A DNA stretch of 64,000 nucleotides from Cherax quadricarinatus (Eukaryota; Arthropoda; Malacostraca; Decapoda; Parastacidae), in the NCBI RefSeq assembly GCF_038502225.1, contig NC_091325.1, positions 32,432,956 through 32,496,955 on the forward strand. The letters are read 5' to 3'. Below the pieces are notes generated by a model. It made no database searches. It worked only from the letters and a program-made list of their open reading frames with translations, and was not told the origin of the DNA. Made by a program: the position numbers and the translations under genes. Shown piece by piece: positions 1 to 11,060 of the stretch; the first letter of the stretch is position 1; every line of letters starts with the position of its first letter.

Positions 1-455
1 TGTTGCCACATTGGCAATGGCAGGCCTGAAGAAGTGACGTCACGACAAGTTGTGTGCCATTATACATATAAAGTGAAGTGTATATAATGTGAAGTGTATA
101 CTATCATCAGTGAAGAGTGACATCGCGTGAGGAAGCGGGATGTATGAGAATATATGGTTATAAACATCACGGGTGAAGGATCTCCAAAATAGGGATTTAA
201 GGCCTACGTACGACGACTTCATCATCAGCAGCTGGCAACTTGTCACCGCACCATTGCAGAGCAAGTTTCATTCGCCTATTTGTGGTTTGCATGTTGAAGG
301 CTGGCTTCTGGCCTTGCATACTGTTTGATACTGGTCACTCACTCCTGCAAGCTGTTACCAGAATTAGAATAGAAATAGCATAGACATAGTGAATATAGTG
401 TTGACAAGTGTGAGAAGGTAGAGTCCAGCGAGGAGTAGAGTAGTATTAATTCCAG

Positions 456-876
456 TAGTTATTAGCAGTAAGAATACTTAGGAAGCTAGGAAGTCCTCTC
501 CCAATGTGAACATGGAACAGGATAATAACCAGCAATAATTGATACTTAAATCCAGACACACACACACACACAAGGCGAGTAACTTACTATAAGCTAGGTG
601 GCGGGACAAGCTTTTAAGGGCAACATTGTAAGAAGGTGCAAGGGTCAAGTCCCAGGAGGGTTGTGGTCAGGTCACAAGAAGTTGCGGCCAGTCATTACAC
701 TGCACAAAACACCTCTCTCTCACACACACACTCACACACACACATGCACACAGGGGTAGGGCAGTGTTACTACCGGTAGTTATTAGCAGTAAGAATACTT
801 AGGAAGCTAGGAAGTCCTCTCTCAATGTGAACAAGGAATATGATAATAACAAGCAACAATTAATACGTAAATCCAG
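456..876. repeat. Direct duplication of a ~100-bp segment
   Basis: Positions 456-555 and 777-876 are near-identical copies (shared start TAGTTATTAGCAGTAAG, shared end AAATCCAG), 321 bp apart, differing by a few substitutions. The spacer holds short (CA)n runs and unclassified sequence. I see no coding potential in 1-1080; the rest of that stretch is unannotated non-repetitive DNA with CA-rich patches near 556-573, 720-745 and 990-1015. Confidence 0.85.
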
Positions 877-1198
877 AAAGGGCAGTAAGTGGAGAGAGTA
901 GCATAATTGGGAAAGATAGATGAGACTAAATTTGCACCTACACGACTGATCTTTCAACCACACTACCTACCCCCCCCTAACCATCCCTCCCTCACACACA
1001 AGCACACACACACAAGGGTAGACACTCATAGAAGCTCTAGACCCTAGTAGCAAGTTCCGCTTTTTATAACCCAGAATTACTGGTATGTGTTAGCAGTATC
1101 TCCCCCTCACACCTCCCCCATACACATGAACACACACATATACACATACACACACCTGCACTAGGACAATATGGTAAATAACTAGGCGATTACACACA

Positions 1199-1382
<184 letters not shown>

Positions 1383-1384
1383 TT

Positions 1385-1795
1385 GACACAAACACTTGAC
1401 ACAAACACGTACCCCCACTCCCCTAACCACCTCTCCCCCTTCCCTAACCACCTCACCTTAGCCACCTACCCCTCCCCCAAACCACCTAACCCCTCCCCCA
1501 ACCATCTAACCCCCCAACTGCCTCCCTCCCTCTAATAACCATCCTCCCCCTCCCCCATAACCATCCATCCCCTCTCTCAAACATGTACTCCCCCCTCCCC
1601 TAACCACCTCTCCCCCTTCCCTAACCACCTAACCCTAGTCACCTACCCCTCCCCAAACCATCTAACCCCCTCCCCAACTATCTCTATCCCTCCAATAACC
1701 ATCCTCCCCCTCCCCCATAACCATCCACCCCCTCTCCCCCTAACGATGTATTCCCCTCCCCCTAACCACCCGTCCCCCTTCTTTCTGTGGAGCAA
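1385..1795. repeat. C-rich imperfect minisatellite
   Basis: Loose repeats of CCCTAACCACC / CCTCCCC type, with longer near-duplications (the stretch from about 1400 recurs in altered form from about 1580 and again near 1740). It stops at about 1790, where the LINE begins. Confidence 0.8.
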
Positions 1796-1815
1796 CGGGG
1801 GAACCTAGAACTAGG

Positions 1816-2845
1816 ATGAGGACAAGGGGCTGCAAGGACGAATCTGGGAGGAAGGATTGGGAGGCAGAGCTCAAAAAAAGGGAGGAAGACTGGGGAAGGA
1901 GACTAGATGAGCTGGCAAGGAAGATGGAAGAGAAGTTAGCAGCAGAATGCAGAAGGTGGAAGCAACATGCAACAGCAGCAGAAAACAAGATAGAGATATT
2001 AGAAGAGGAGCAGAGACATCTGAAACAGCATAGAGACAAAGATATTACGGAAGTAGCATCGACAATGGCTACATCAGACACAGACAACAGGTCTGAAGGG
2101 AACATGGAAACTAAACTGTATGCAGAGGTCCTGTCAAACCCACATGGGGCCAAAACAAAGACAGGGAGCACACTAGGACAGAATGAGAGGTTGGAAGACA
2201 TTGAAGGAACTAGGGCATGTGCAGGGAGCTTACCAGATACCTGTGGGGGCCAGGAACAGGTGAGCAGGAAGGACAAACCAAGGAGCATAGGGGCCATAAC
2301 CAGGGAAGGGACTGAAGGAAGGAACACTCCACGGGAAGGAACTAAAACACATCAGAGGATGCAATGGGAGTCACAGTGGGAGGTGGAAAGGGAGAGATCA
2401 GTGTTTGTCTATGGGCTAGACGAAGCTAAAGGGGAAACTTATGAGGAAAGAAAGCAGGAGGAGAAAAAAAGCGATTGAAGGTATCATGAAGGTGACAGGC
2501 GAGGGGGACATGACCCAGGTGGCAAATTTTCGGAGAATTGGGTGGTTCACAAAGAAAAGGAATCGGCCTCTCAAAGTAATTTTCAAGGCAGAATCATCCC
2601 GAACCATGATCCTGCAGGAGAAAGCATGGCTGAGAGGCAAGCAGGAGTTCAGGAGTGTGTACCTCGATCGAGACAGAACACAGGACGAAAGAAAGACGAT
2701 GAAAGAAAGAGTTCAAAAAGGAAAGGAGAAATGGGAGGAAATGAAAAAGAAGAGCAGAATAACCCAGGAACAAATGGAAGGACAAGCACACCCCCCAGAA
2801 ACACCAGCAGAAGGACTCCAGCCACGACACCCCCAAGGCAACTGA
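1816..2845 (+). pseudogene. LINE A ORF1 (coiled coil + RRM-like), frameshifted
   Basis: The first frame (1816-2478) starts with a charged heptad-rich segment, roughly residues 10-75, that should form a coiled coil, followed by a polar linker. At about residue 195 it reaches RSVFVYGLDEAKGET, which resembles the first strand of an RRM-like fold. The frame ends at 2478, but the frame opening at 2441 continues the same domain (FRRIGWF, RPLKVIF) to 2845. The switch lies at a run of seven A at about 2463-2469, so one inserted or deleted A explains the break. Coiled coil plus RRM is a common LINE ORF1 layout for RNA binding and RNP formation. The true 5' end is not visible because C-rich repeat abuts it. 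Confidence 0.7.
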
Positions 2846-2925
2846 ACAGTCCAAACCAACCATCACACACCGATCCCTCTGTTCCCACCCCCCGCACCAC
2901 AGTTACAGTATTAGAACAGAAGTTG

Positions 2926-3699
2926 AAGGTTTGGTACACAAATGCAGATGGACTAACGAATAAACATGAGGAATGGCAAGAAAGAATCAATTAGATGTCC
3001 CCAGACATCATAGCAGTTACAGAAACGAAACTCACGGAGACAATAACAGATGCAATCTTCCCACAAGGATACCAGATCATGAGGAAAGATAGAAGGGGCA
3101 GAGGGGAAGGTGGGGTTGCTCTGCTCGTAAAAAACAGATGGAAATTCGAGAAAATGGAAGGCATAGATGAGACGGGAGAAAGAGACTACATAGTAGGTAC
3201 ACTTCAGTCTGGGGAACACAAGGTGGTCATTGCAGTGATGTATAATCCACAACAGAAATGCAGGAGGCCAAGAGAGGAATATGAAGAGAGCAACAGAGCA
3301 ATGATGGACACACTTTATGAGGTGGCAAGAAGGGCTCACTCCAGCAGAGCAAAGTTGCTGGTTATGGGAGATTTCAACCACAGGGAGATTGACTGGGAAA
3401 ACCTGGAGCCACATGGGGGTCCTGAAACATGGAGAGCCAAGATGTTGGACGTGGTGCTGGAAAACCTCATGCGCCAACATGTTAAGGACACTAACAGAGT
3501 GAGAGGGGAGGATGAACCAGCAAGATTGGACCTTGTGTTCACCCTGGGCAGCTCAGACATTGAGGACATCAAGTATGAGAGTCCCCTAGGAGCTAGCGAC
3601 CACGTGGTTCTGTGCTTTGAATACATAGTAGAGCTGCAAGTGGAGAGAGTAACAGGAGTTGAGGGGAAAAGCCTGACTATAATAGAGGGGACTACATAG
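2926..3699 (+). pseudogene. LINE A ORF2 endonuclease domain (APE type), one nonsense codon
   Basis: The endonuclease that would nick target DNA for target-primed reverse transcription. Motifs in order: KVWYTNADGL (catalytic Asn region) near 2928, VTETKL (metal-binding Glu) near 3015, VMGDFNHREIDW (Asp/Asn) near 3360, ARLDLVFT near 3523 and GASDHVVL (SDH) near 3592. The frame is interrupted by TAG at 2992-2994 between the first two motifs and resumes in the same frame at 2995. A second stop at 3697 separates it from the linker, which is in another frame. The catalytic residues themselves look intact. Confidence 0.88.
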
Positions 3700-3701
3700 G
3701 G

Positions 3702-5768
3702 TTGAAGAACTTCCTGCGGGAGGTCCAGTGGGACAGAGAACTGGCAGGAAAGCCAGTAAACGAAATGATGGAATATGTAACAACAAAATGCAAGGAGGCA
3801 GTGGAAAGGTTTATTCCCAAGGGCAACAGAAACAACGGGAAGACCAGAACGAGCCCCTGGTTTACCCGACGGTGTAAGGAGGCAAAAACCAAGTGCAATA
3901 AAGACTGGAAAAAGTTCAGAAGGCAGAGAACACACGAAAATAGGGAGATTAGTCGCAGAGCCAGGAACGAGTACGCACAGGTAAGGAGGGCAGCGACAGT
4001 ATGAAAATGACATAGCATCGAGAATCAAGACTGACCCGAAACTGTTGCATAGCCACATCAGGAGGAAGACAACAGTCAAAGACCAGGTGATCAGATTAAG
4101 GACAGAAGGTGGAGAACTCACAAGAAATGATCAGGAGGTATGTGAGGAGCTAAACAGGAGATTTAAGGAAGTTTTTACAGTAGAGACAGGAAGGACTGTG
4201 GGAAGACAGCACAGAAGGGAACATCAAGAGGGAATATGCCAACAAGTGTTGGATGACATACGAACAACCGAGGAGGAGGTGAAGAAGCTCCTAAGCGACT
4301 TTGATACCTCAAAGGCGATGGGACCGGACAACATCTCCCCATGGGTCCTTAGAGAAGGAGCAGAGATGCTGTGCATGCCTCTAACCACAATCTTCAACAC
4401 ATCCCTTGAAACTGGGCAACTACCTGAGAAATGGAAGACAGCTAATGTAGTCCCCATATTTAAGAAAGGAAACAGAAACGAGGCGCTAAACTACAGACCT
4501 GTGTCTCTGGCATGTATCGTGTGCAAAGTCATGGAGAAGATTATCAGGAGGAGAGTGGTCGAACACCTGGAATGGAGCAAGATTATAAATGAAAACCAGC
4601 ATGGGTTCATGGAAGGCAAATCTTGTATCACAAACCTTCTGGAGTTTTATGACAAGGTAACAGAAGTAAGACACGAGAGAGAGGGGTGGGTAGATTGCGT
4701 TTTCCTAGACTGCAGGAAGGCCGTTGACACAGTTCCCCACAAGAGATTAGTGCAGAAGCTGGAGGATCAGGCGCATATAACAGGGAGGGCACTGCAATGG
4801 ATCAGGGAATACCTGACAGGGAGGCAGTAACGAGTCATGGTACGTGAAGAGGTATCACAGTGGGCGCCTGTGACGAGCGGGGTCCCTCAGGGGTCAGTTC
4901 TAGGACCCGTGCTATTTTTGATATATGTGAATGACATCATGGAAGGAATAGACTCAAAAGTGCCCCTATTCACAGATGATGTGAAGTTGATGAGAAGAAT
5001 TAAATCGGATGAGGATGAGGCAGGACTGCAAAGAGACCTGGACAGGCTGGACATGTGGTCCAATAACTGGCTTCTCGAATTCAATCCTGCCAAATGCAAA
5101 GTCAGGAAGATAGTGGAGGGGCAAAGAAGACCGCATACAGAGTACAGGCTTGGGGGAGAAAGACCTCGGGGTGACCATAACACCGAGCAGGTCACCGGAG
5201 GCACACATCAACCAAATAACTGCTGCGGCATACGGGCGCCTGGCAAACCTGAGAATAGCGTTCCGATACCTTAATAAGGAATCGTTCAAGACACTGTACG
5301 CTGTGTATGTTAGGCCCATACTGGAGTATGCAGCACCAGTCTGGAACCCACACCTGGTCAAGCACGTCAAGAAGTTAGAGAAAGTACAAAGGTTTGCAAC
5401 AAGGCTAGTCCCAGAGCTCAAGGGAATGTCGTACGAGGAAAGGTTGAGGGAACTCGATCTGACGACACTGGAGGACAGAAGGGTCAGGGGAGACATGATA
5501 ACGGCATACAAGATACTGCGGGGAATAGACAAGATTGACAGAGATAGGATGTTCCAGAGGGGACACAGGAACAAAGGGTCACAACTGGAAGCTGAAGACT
5601 CAGACGAGTCACAGGGACGTTAGGAAGTGTTTCTTCAGTCATAGAGTCGTCGGGAAGTGGAATACCCTAGCAAGTGAGGTAGTGGAGGCAGGAACCATAC
5701 ATAGTTTTAAAAGAGGTATGATAAAGCTCAGGAAGCAGAGAGAGAGAGGACCTAGTAGCTATCAGTGA
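3702..5768 (+). pseudogene. LINE A ORF2 reverse transcriptase and C-terminal region, broken
   Basis: A basic linker (3702-4004, different frame) leads into RT. Recognisable blocks: SKAMGPDNISPWVL near 4310, ANVVPIFKKG near 4442, LNYRPVSLAC near 4488, NENQHGF near 4590, VFLDCRKAVDTVPH near 4700, SGVPQGSVLGPVLF near 4878, then PLFTDDVKLM near 4962, where the usual FADD reads FTDD (both Asp kept). A TAA at 4828-4830 splits the palm in frame. After about 5140 the thumb and C-terminal region (KTLYAVYVRPILEYA, PVWNPHLVKHVK) continue in a second and then a third frame to 5768. Enzymatic function is lost. Confidence 0.88.
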
Positions 5769-5806
5769 AGAGGCGGGGCCAGGAGCTGAGTCTCGACCCC
5801 TGAACC

Positions 5807-5834
5807 ACAATTAGGTGAGTACAATTAGGTGAGT
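5807..5834 (+). repeat. 14-bp tandem 3' tail of LINE A
   Basis: Two perfect copies of ACAATTAGGTGAGT followed by ACAG. It lies directly downstream of the LINE A coding remains and marks the 3' end in place of poly(A), as CR1/L2-type LINEs do. Confidence 0.8.
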
Positions 5835-5838
5835 ACAG

Positions 5839-6650
5839 AAAATAACATTAGCAAAACAAAAACTCACAATTTATGCCTGTGTACATACAAAACCCCCAGA
5901 CAGCTCTGTACAATTAGACCCCTTGCACAAAGTACACAGTAAATATCATGCAACATGCAAAAGATAAAATTATACAGTACATTAACTTAAACATTATGCA
6001 GACCAAAGCCTACAGTAAACATTACAATGGCACATATCACAATGACACCCCCACATAAACACTGGGCAGGAAACACCCGCAAGTAAAAGACATAACATTA
6101 TATATACAATAACAGCCCATACAAATAACAAAATTCTAACGTAAGGTATCAAAACTGCCTAGTTACAGTGCATAAAATCCTTATCTCCCTATTTGAAACA
6201 CTATAGTACATCATTGTAAAAATAAAATTGTACAATGTATTAACATGAGAAAGTATGTAATAAGCATAAATCAGGCATTAAATAAAACAAATACTTGCAG
6301 CTAAATCTTAGACCACCATATATGCAATAAACAGCCCATACTATCGGACTCTTGGCCTACTTAGCGAGTATAACTTCTCCAAACACCTTTTCCAAAGTAA
6401 TTCAAAAAACTACCTGAGAACATGCTTGGTAACACAATGGACCAAGTTCACATAAAGTATAAAACAGCACAAGGTCCATGACATTATATAAACCACCATA
6501 ACAGATGCCTAAGCCACCAATCCCTGACAGTGTAATAATTATCAAATTACCAAAACATATATGACGTATATGTGGAATTAAACTGAAATCAGGATGTCTT
6601 TGACCGGAATGAAAGATGAATTAACTCACAAGGAACACAACAAGGGTCCA
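5839..6650. other. AT-rich non-coding interval, possible LINE B 3' UTR
   Basis: No coding signal on either strand. Because LINE B coding ends near 6724 on the minus strand, and its relative LINE C has about 1.5 kb of 3' UTR, some or all of this stretch may be LINE B 3' UTR. I could not align it by eye to the 56-57.5 kb region, and no A/T tail marks an end. Confidence 0.4.
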
Positions 6651-6723
6651 AATTAAAGCCCTCACATACTCCACCCACACATCACATACAACACAAACTC
6701 CACAACCTTACCATACCCACCAT

Positions 6724-7260
6724 TCACGAAAGGAGACCAGCCCCTTGCCCACCCCCATGATCCCGGAGAAGTTTCGCCACAGAGAGGTTACGATAACCCT
6801 CCGAGAAACTGGACTCCCAACGCTCCCCATAGATTAATCTATTCCTACTCATTGTTCTATAGAACCTAGCTGCTAATGCTTTTATCCTCAACTGACCTTT
6901 AATCTCCCCCATTCCCCAAGAAACATGCAAATAATCAGCCATAACATATATCAATCAAAACCCTTCCCACTTCTGATACCCCACTGACATCGAATGACAA
7001 GGCCATAAGAAACGACCAACTCCCCCCCCCCCAACAGCCTGATAACACCCTCCATCCAGACCCTCACCCCCCAAAGATGAGCAAAAATATACTACTTGAA
7101 AGGCGGTTTCCTCCTCCCCACAGAACAAGCATGTCGCCTCTCTCACCAACCCCATTTTATGCAACACATTCTTGGACGCTACTACGCCCATGAGGAAACG
7201 GTATACCAACTCCCTAACCCTTGCTGGCATCTTAAGCAGCCTGAACTCCCTCCATATCAC
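6724..7260 (-). pseudogene. LINE B ORF2 C-terminal region
   Basis: Two adjoining open stretches. The upstream one (7260-6955) holds REFRLLKMPARVRELVYRFL and a Cys-rich motif CLFCGEEETAFQVVYFC, the CxxC...C arrangement typical of the post-RT zinc region of Tx1/L1-like elements. The second (6954-6724) holds MSRNRLIYGERW and FSEGYRNLSV, matching CRNRELYGRRC and FSEGYRMLTL in LINE C. A frame change or stop separates them at about 6955. Confidence 0.78.
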
Positions 7261-7263
7261 CTG

Positions 7264-8878
7264 CTAGTTATACATGGGGTACAGAGCAACCCCCTGTAAG
7301 ACACCCCTTCCCACCACCACACCCACCAATGTTTTAACCTTCAATATTGAAACCTGTCTCACTCTCAATAAGAACCTCAGCAAATCCTTGCAATCCCTCA
7401 AGTTCCTGCCACTCCACCAGTTTCTAGCATCTCTCATTACCCTATCCAACCTAACACCCCCCTCCCCCCACTCTAATATACCTCTGCTTAATATATAAAA
7501 CCATTACCCTAAGCCCCAAAGCCAACAATCCTAGACCCCCCATTTCACTTCCATCATACCCACCTCCTTACATAACCAGGCCCTCCCAAACCCCCACACA
7601 AACCTCAAAACCCTCCTCTGTATTTTCTGAATGTCCTACGGCCGCAAAGGGAACATCTCCGCCACACCCCATACCTTACTATACACAAGCAAGTAAATAA
7701 CCAAAACCCACTGCTGTAACCCTCAAACCTCAAAGCTTGCCCAGAACCCTACTCATGACTAGTTCAGAGTTGATCCTCCTGCAATCCTGCACCTGCGCCA
7801 TATACCATATCCCACAAACCCTAAGTCTGCCACCAACTGACCATCCCATCTCCTCCCCCAATGTTCCCCCAACCCAAGTCCCTACCTCCAATAACCTCGA
7901 TTTCGCAAGATTAACTCCCATACCCGAAACACTCCCAAAACTCTTAATTACCTCACCCACCCTCCTTAAAGCCCTCCCCACTCATTACCAGAACAGTGGT
8001 GTCATCAACATATCCAACAATTCCCCCCATGCAGCCCCCCCTCTAACCCCGGCAATTCCCCCTCAAAGAAAGGATGCTGCACACGTGCAAAGAGCATCTG
8101 CGAGAGCGGGCAACTCTGCCTTAAGCCCTGTTCCATCAGCTCCGACTCCCCCAGCCTTCCATTAACCTGCATCCACATAACTGCTCCCTCATATAGAGTG
8201 CACACCCAACTCACTACTCCCCTCCAAAACCCAACTTCTCCAGACCCATAAAAATTCCCTATTCACACAATCATAAGCCTGAGCCCAATCCAAACCAAGG
8301 ATGCCCCCTGCCGGGCAGTTCTCTATAAAATCCCTTGTCTTACTGTGCCCATTCCTCATACTTCGCCCCTGGATCCCATACCGACCTCTATGTATCACAA
8401 CCCCAATTACCTTCTTCAATCTATTACCCAGTATCTTCGCAAAAATGTTATAATCCGAACACATTAATGACAACAGACGATAATCACCCAAACCCTTCCC
8501 CTCCCTTCCTTTCGGCGCCAATACAACAATCCCATTTTTCTGTGTTTGCCCCATCCTACCACTGCTCAACATATAATTCAGAACTTCCACAAGGCACTTC
8601 CGCAGACTCTCCCAATGTGCTCTATAAAAATCATTAGATAAACCATCTATTCCCCGTGCCTTCCCCTGACTCAACCCATTCACCACCTCCTCCACCTCTG
8701 CCTCCTTAATGCTGCCCTCCAACATTTCCCTGTCCCCCTGCCCCAAACCCAGATGTGCCCCAATGACCCCAAATGTATCCAACCCAACAACCCCCTCCCT
8801 CCTCTTCCATTTCTCCCGAAGCCAATAATCTGCATACCTACTGATACTGTCTGTATCAGAAAGACCCTGACCTTGCAC
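7264..8878 (-). pseudogene. LINE B ORF2 reverse transcriptase, multiply frameshifted
   Basis: From 8878 down: GKARGIDGLSNDFYRAHW (RT block 1), VVLAPKGREG, LGDYRLLSLMCSDYNIFAKI, GRYGIQGRSM and ILGLDWAQAYDCVNR with its catalytic Asp. After a frame change come GLRQSCPLSQMLF (usual GLRQGCPLS) near 8110 and an intact YVDD at 8001-8012. The thumb follows in further frames, including GMGVNLAKSRLLEVGTW near 7900 and ALYPMYN near 7265. Active-site acidic residues survive but the reading frame does not. Confidence 0.82.
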
Positions 8879-9035
8879 ATAATCCCCCTCCCCACCACTA
8901 AATGTGCCACAGTAGTCCTCAACTGTCTGTCCTTGAATTTCCTTAGTACATACCCAGACGGCCTGTCACCTTTTAAGACGTCCCTCAAGCCCGCCCTGAC
9001 ACAGAGTGCATCAAATCGTTCGTTATTAATCTCCA

Positions 9036-9802
9036 CTAAGCGACTTCTAAGTTCCCCATAACACCACTCACACCTTCCCTACCCCCCCCCCCATAACAAT
9101 CATTCAACTGTCCCTCTAAGTAATTCTGCAGGCCATACCGCCAGTGTGCCCATTCCCTGCCAAGTGCCTTGAAAATTTTTGCAATCTCCACCTTTGAATG
9201 CAACTCCCACCAGTCTAGCAAATTCACATTCTGATCCCTTGCCTTCCAAAAATCTTTCCACCAGTCCTGAAAGGAGAAACCTAGATCTTCCTCCTGTAAA
9301 GCCCGCACATTCAGTTGCCAATAACTCGTAAGTATGCGAGGAATACCATCTACCCGAAGGTCAGCCAATGCCGCCCTGTGATCAGACAAACCCACGTCAA
9401 TATTCCTAACCCTCTCCACACTCATATTCTGCATAACATAAATCCTATCCAACTGTGCTTCATAACTCCCCTGCACATAAGTGTGTTCCACCTGATACCC
9501 CCCCTGACCACCACATCAACCACCCCCACATCCCGTAAAGCATCCCTCAAAACACTCAACACACACCCCGCACCCCTAGGTATCACATCTCCATGCCGGA
9601 TCACACAATTCCAATCTCCTCCAACTTTTGAAATAGCAGGTAAACCCCTGAGATAGTAGAACAAAACTTCCCTAACAAAGTCTGCTTTTTCCCTCATGTT
9701 ACTAATTGCCGGCATATAAACCCCCACAAAACATACCCTCCCCTCCCCCCAATACCCATCCACCCGAACAACCCTCTCCCTCCCCCCTCCCCCTCTTCTC
9801 AC
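9036..9802 (-). pseudogene. LINE B ORF2 APE endonuclease domain, frameshifted
   Basis: The upstream part (9802-9422) contains VCFVGVYMPAISN and GGDWNCVIRHGDVIPRGAG, equivalent to VGDWNCVIRRADVEPKGAG in LINE C. The downstream part (9491-9036, another frame) contains AQLDRIYVM and VGLSDHRAALADL, the SDH catalytic motif, and then a Trp-rich linker. The N-terminal strand with the catalytic Asn and Glu is not recognisable. Confidence 0.82.
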
Positions 9803-9919
9803 CCCATGACAGCCACTCCTCCTTTAAAATGCAAAGCCAAACTTACAAACATCTGTGGCTTGCTCACACTACCTTTTATGATGCCCACACTCTCCTTACC
9901 ATTCTTCCTAATCAGACCC

Positions 9920-10950
9920 CCCCCTTGTCCCACCCCACCGTTTTCCCCTGTGCACCCCCCCCCCTTTAGTGGTTTTCCCTACCACATCTGCCCATGCCTT
10001 CTTACCTGGTCTCTGCCCAGGTGTCAATACTTCGTCTAATTCAGACGACCCCGCAGGCCGCTTCCTAGAGCTACCACCCAAACTCATATCATCATCAGGT
10101 ACATCCTCCTGATGAACCTCAGCTACCACAAGTGTTTCCTGGCCTTGCTTACCCAAGACCTCCACTTTCCCCTGCAGCCCCTCCAAAATTCGCACATCAC
10201 TGATCCTTCCATCCACGTCCTCGCCGACCAGTCTCCTCCAAAAAATCCTGTAACACAGCCTCCAATAACACCTCCTGCGTCGACGTTTCCCCTTCCTCCA
10301 CCGCCACAGGCCTTGGTAGATCCTCACTAGCCTCCTCTGGGAGTGTGACACATGTTCCCAAGAAGTCCCTTTCTTCTCCACCTCCTCACTCCAGAGAGCC
10401 TTCCTCTGTCCATTCGTCCCATTCCTCTCTGTGTCCACCCTACTCAGCTGTCGTTCCTCCTCCAAAAACGTTGGCACACTTGGGGCAGCCCTATGTACAC
10501 ATTGCGCTGCGATGTGCTCGTACGAGTCACAAAGACGGCACGTCCTCCTTTGCCCTGCGCAATGCACGTAGACTTGAGTTCTGTATCCCGTCAACAGAAC
10601 ATTTGACGGTATAGGCCTCCTCAACGTCATCTTGAAGGTGTAGGAGCCTTCTGGTAGCCCTACATGTGGGCCATCTCTCCACCACCTCTCTAGCCTCATG
10701 AACAACACCGTAGATTCTGAAGACGTCCTCAATTCCAAACTGCGTCGCCTCAAATGGTACGTTTTGTACCTTAACCCAAGTGAAGTATGTAGACACATCA
10801 TGCATACACGCCTCCACCGTCGAGTTAAGGCACATCCTTCGTTCCTGGTATTCAGACACCATGTCCTCTCTCCCCAGAGGTCGAGGGACGAATGCGCGTG
10901 TGGAATTCCTCTGTAAAAACATGAGGCGCTGGTCACAGTGGGGGCCCATG
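9920..10950 (-). pseudogene. LINE B ORF1 (RRM-like + CCHC), frameshifted
   Basis: An RRM-like N-terminal part lies in one frame (VSTYFTWVKVQNVPFEATQF, FRIYGVVHE, about 10800-10690). The following part lies in another frame: FKMTLRRPIPSNVL, GQRRTCRLCDSYEHIAAQC (CCHC zinc knuckle) near 10520, then a charged tail ending in PGQRPGKKAWADVV. The same order occurs in the LINE C ORF1. The product would have been a nucleic-acid-binding RNP protein. The open stretch upstream to 11047 does not resemble ORF1 and overlaps a tRNA-like motif. Confidence 0.75.
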
Positions 10951-11004
10951 CTAACCTGCCTATAGAGTTAGAAATAGATCTAGTTGGGCGAATCTTATCA
11001 AGCC

Positions 11005-11060
11005 CAGATGGCCGAGTAGTTAACGCTCTGGCCTTTTCCATCTGCATCTTTGAGTCCTAT
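11005..11060 (+). other. tRNA-like (Ser/Leu-type A box) fragment, possible SINE piece
   Basis: CAGATGGCCGAGTAGTTAA at about 11005-11022 matches a class II tRNA A box. About 30 bp on, CTTTGAGTCCT is only a weak B-box match. There is no complementary acceptor stem at the 3' side, so it is not a working tRNA; a tRNA-derived SINE fragment or tRNA pseudogene is more likely. Confidence 0.4.

Larger units (their letters stand above)
1800..5838 (+). mobile_element. LINE family A: CR1/L2-like non-LTR retrotransposon, near full length, inactive
   Basis: A single plus-strand element in the order ORF1 (coiled coil plus RNA-binding region), APE endonuclease, linker, reverse transcriptase, thumb/C-terminal region and short tandem 3' tail. 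All expected parts are in the right order over about 4 kb, so this is one insertion. It is dead: ORF1 has a frameshift, the endonuclease and RT have nonsense codons, there are several frameshifts after the RT palm, and the usual FADD is FTDD. The 14-bp tail without poly(A) is the ending style of the CR1/L2 group; the clade call is inferred from RT motifs, not a tree. Confidence 0.88.
6650..11000 (-). mobile_element. LINE family B: Tx1/L1-like non-LTR retrotransposon, heavily decayed
   Basis: Minus-strand element read from about 11000 down: ORF1 with RRM-like and CCHC motifs, then APE endonuclease, RT and a long C-terminal region. Every block has a counterpart in the plus-strand element at 51.7-57.5 kb, which confirms order and orientation. 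Frames change at least eight times. The Tx1/L1 placement rests on an RT of the GLRQ-CPLS and YVDD type, a long region after RT with a Cys-rich motif, and an ORF1 with a Tx1-style RRM-CCHC layout. Confidence 0.85.
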
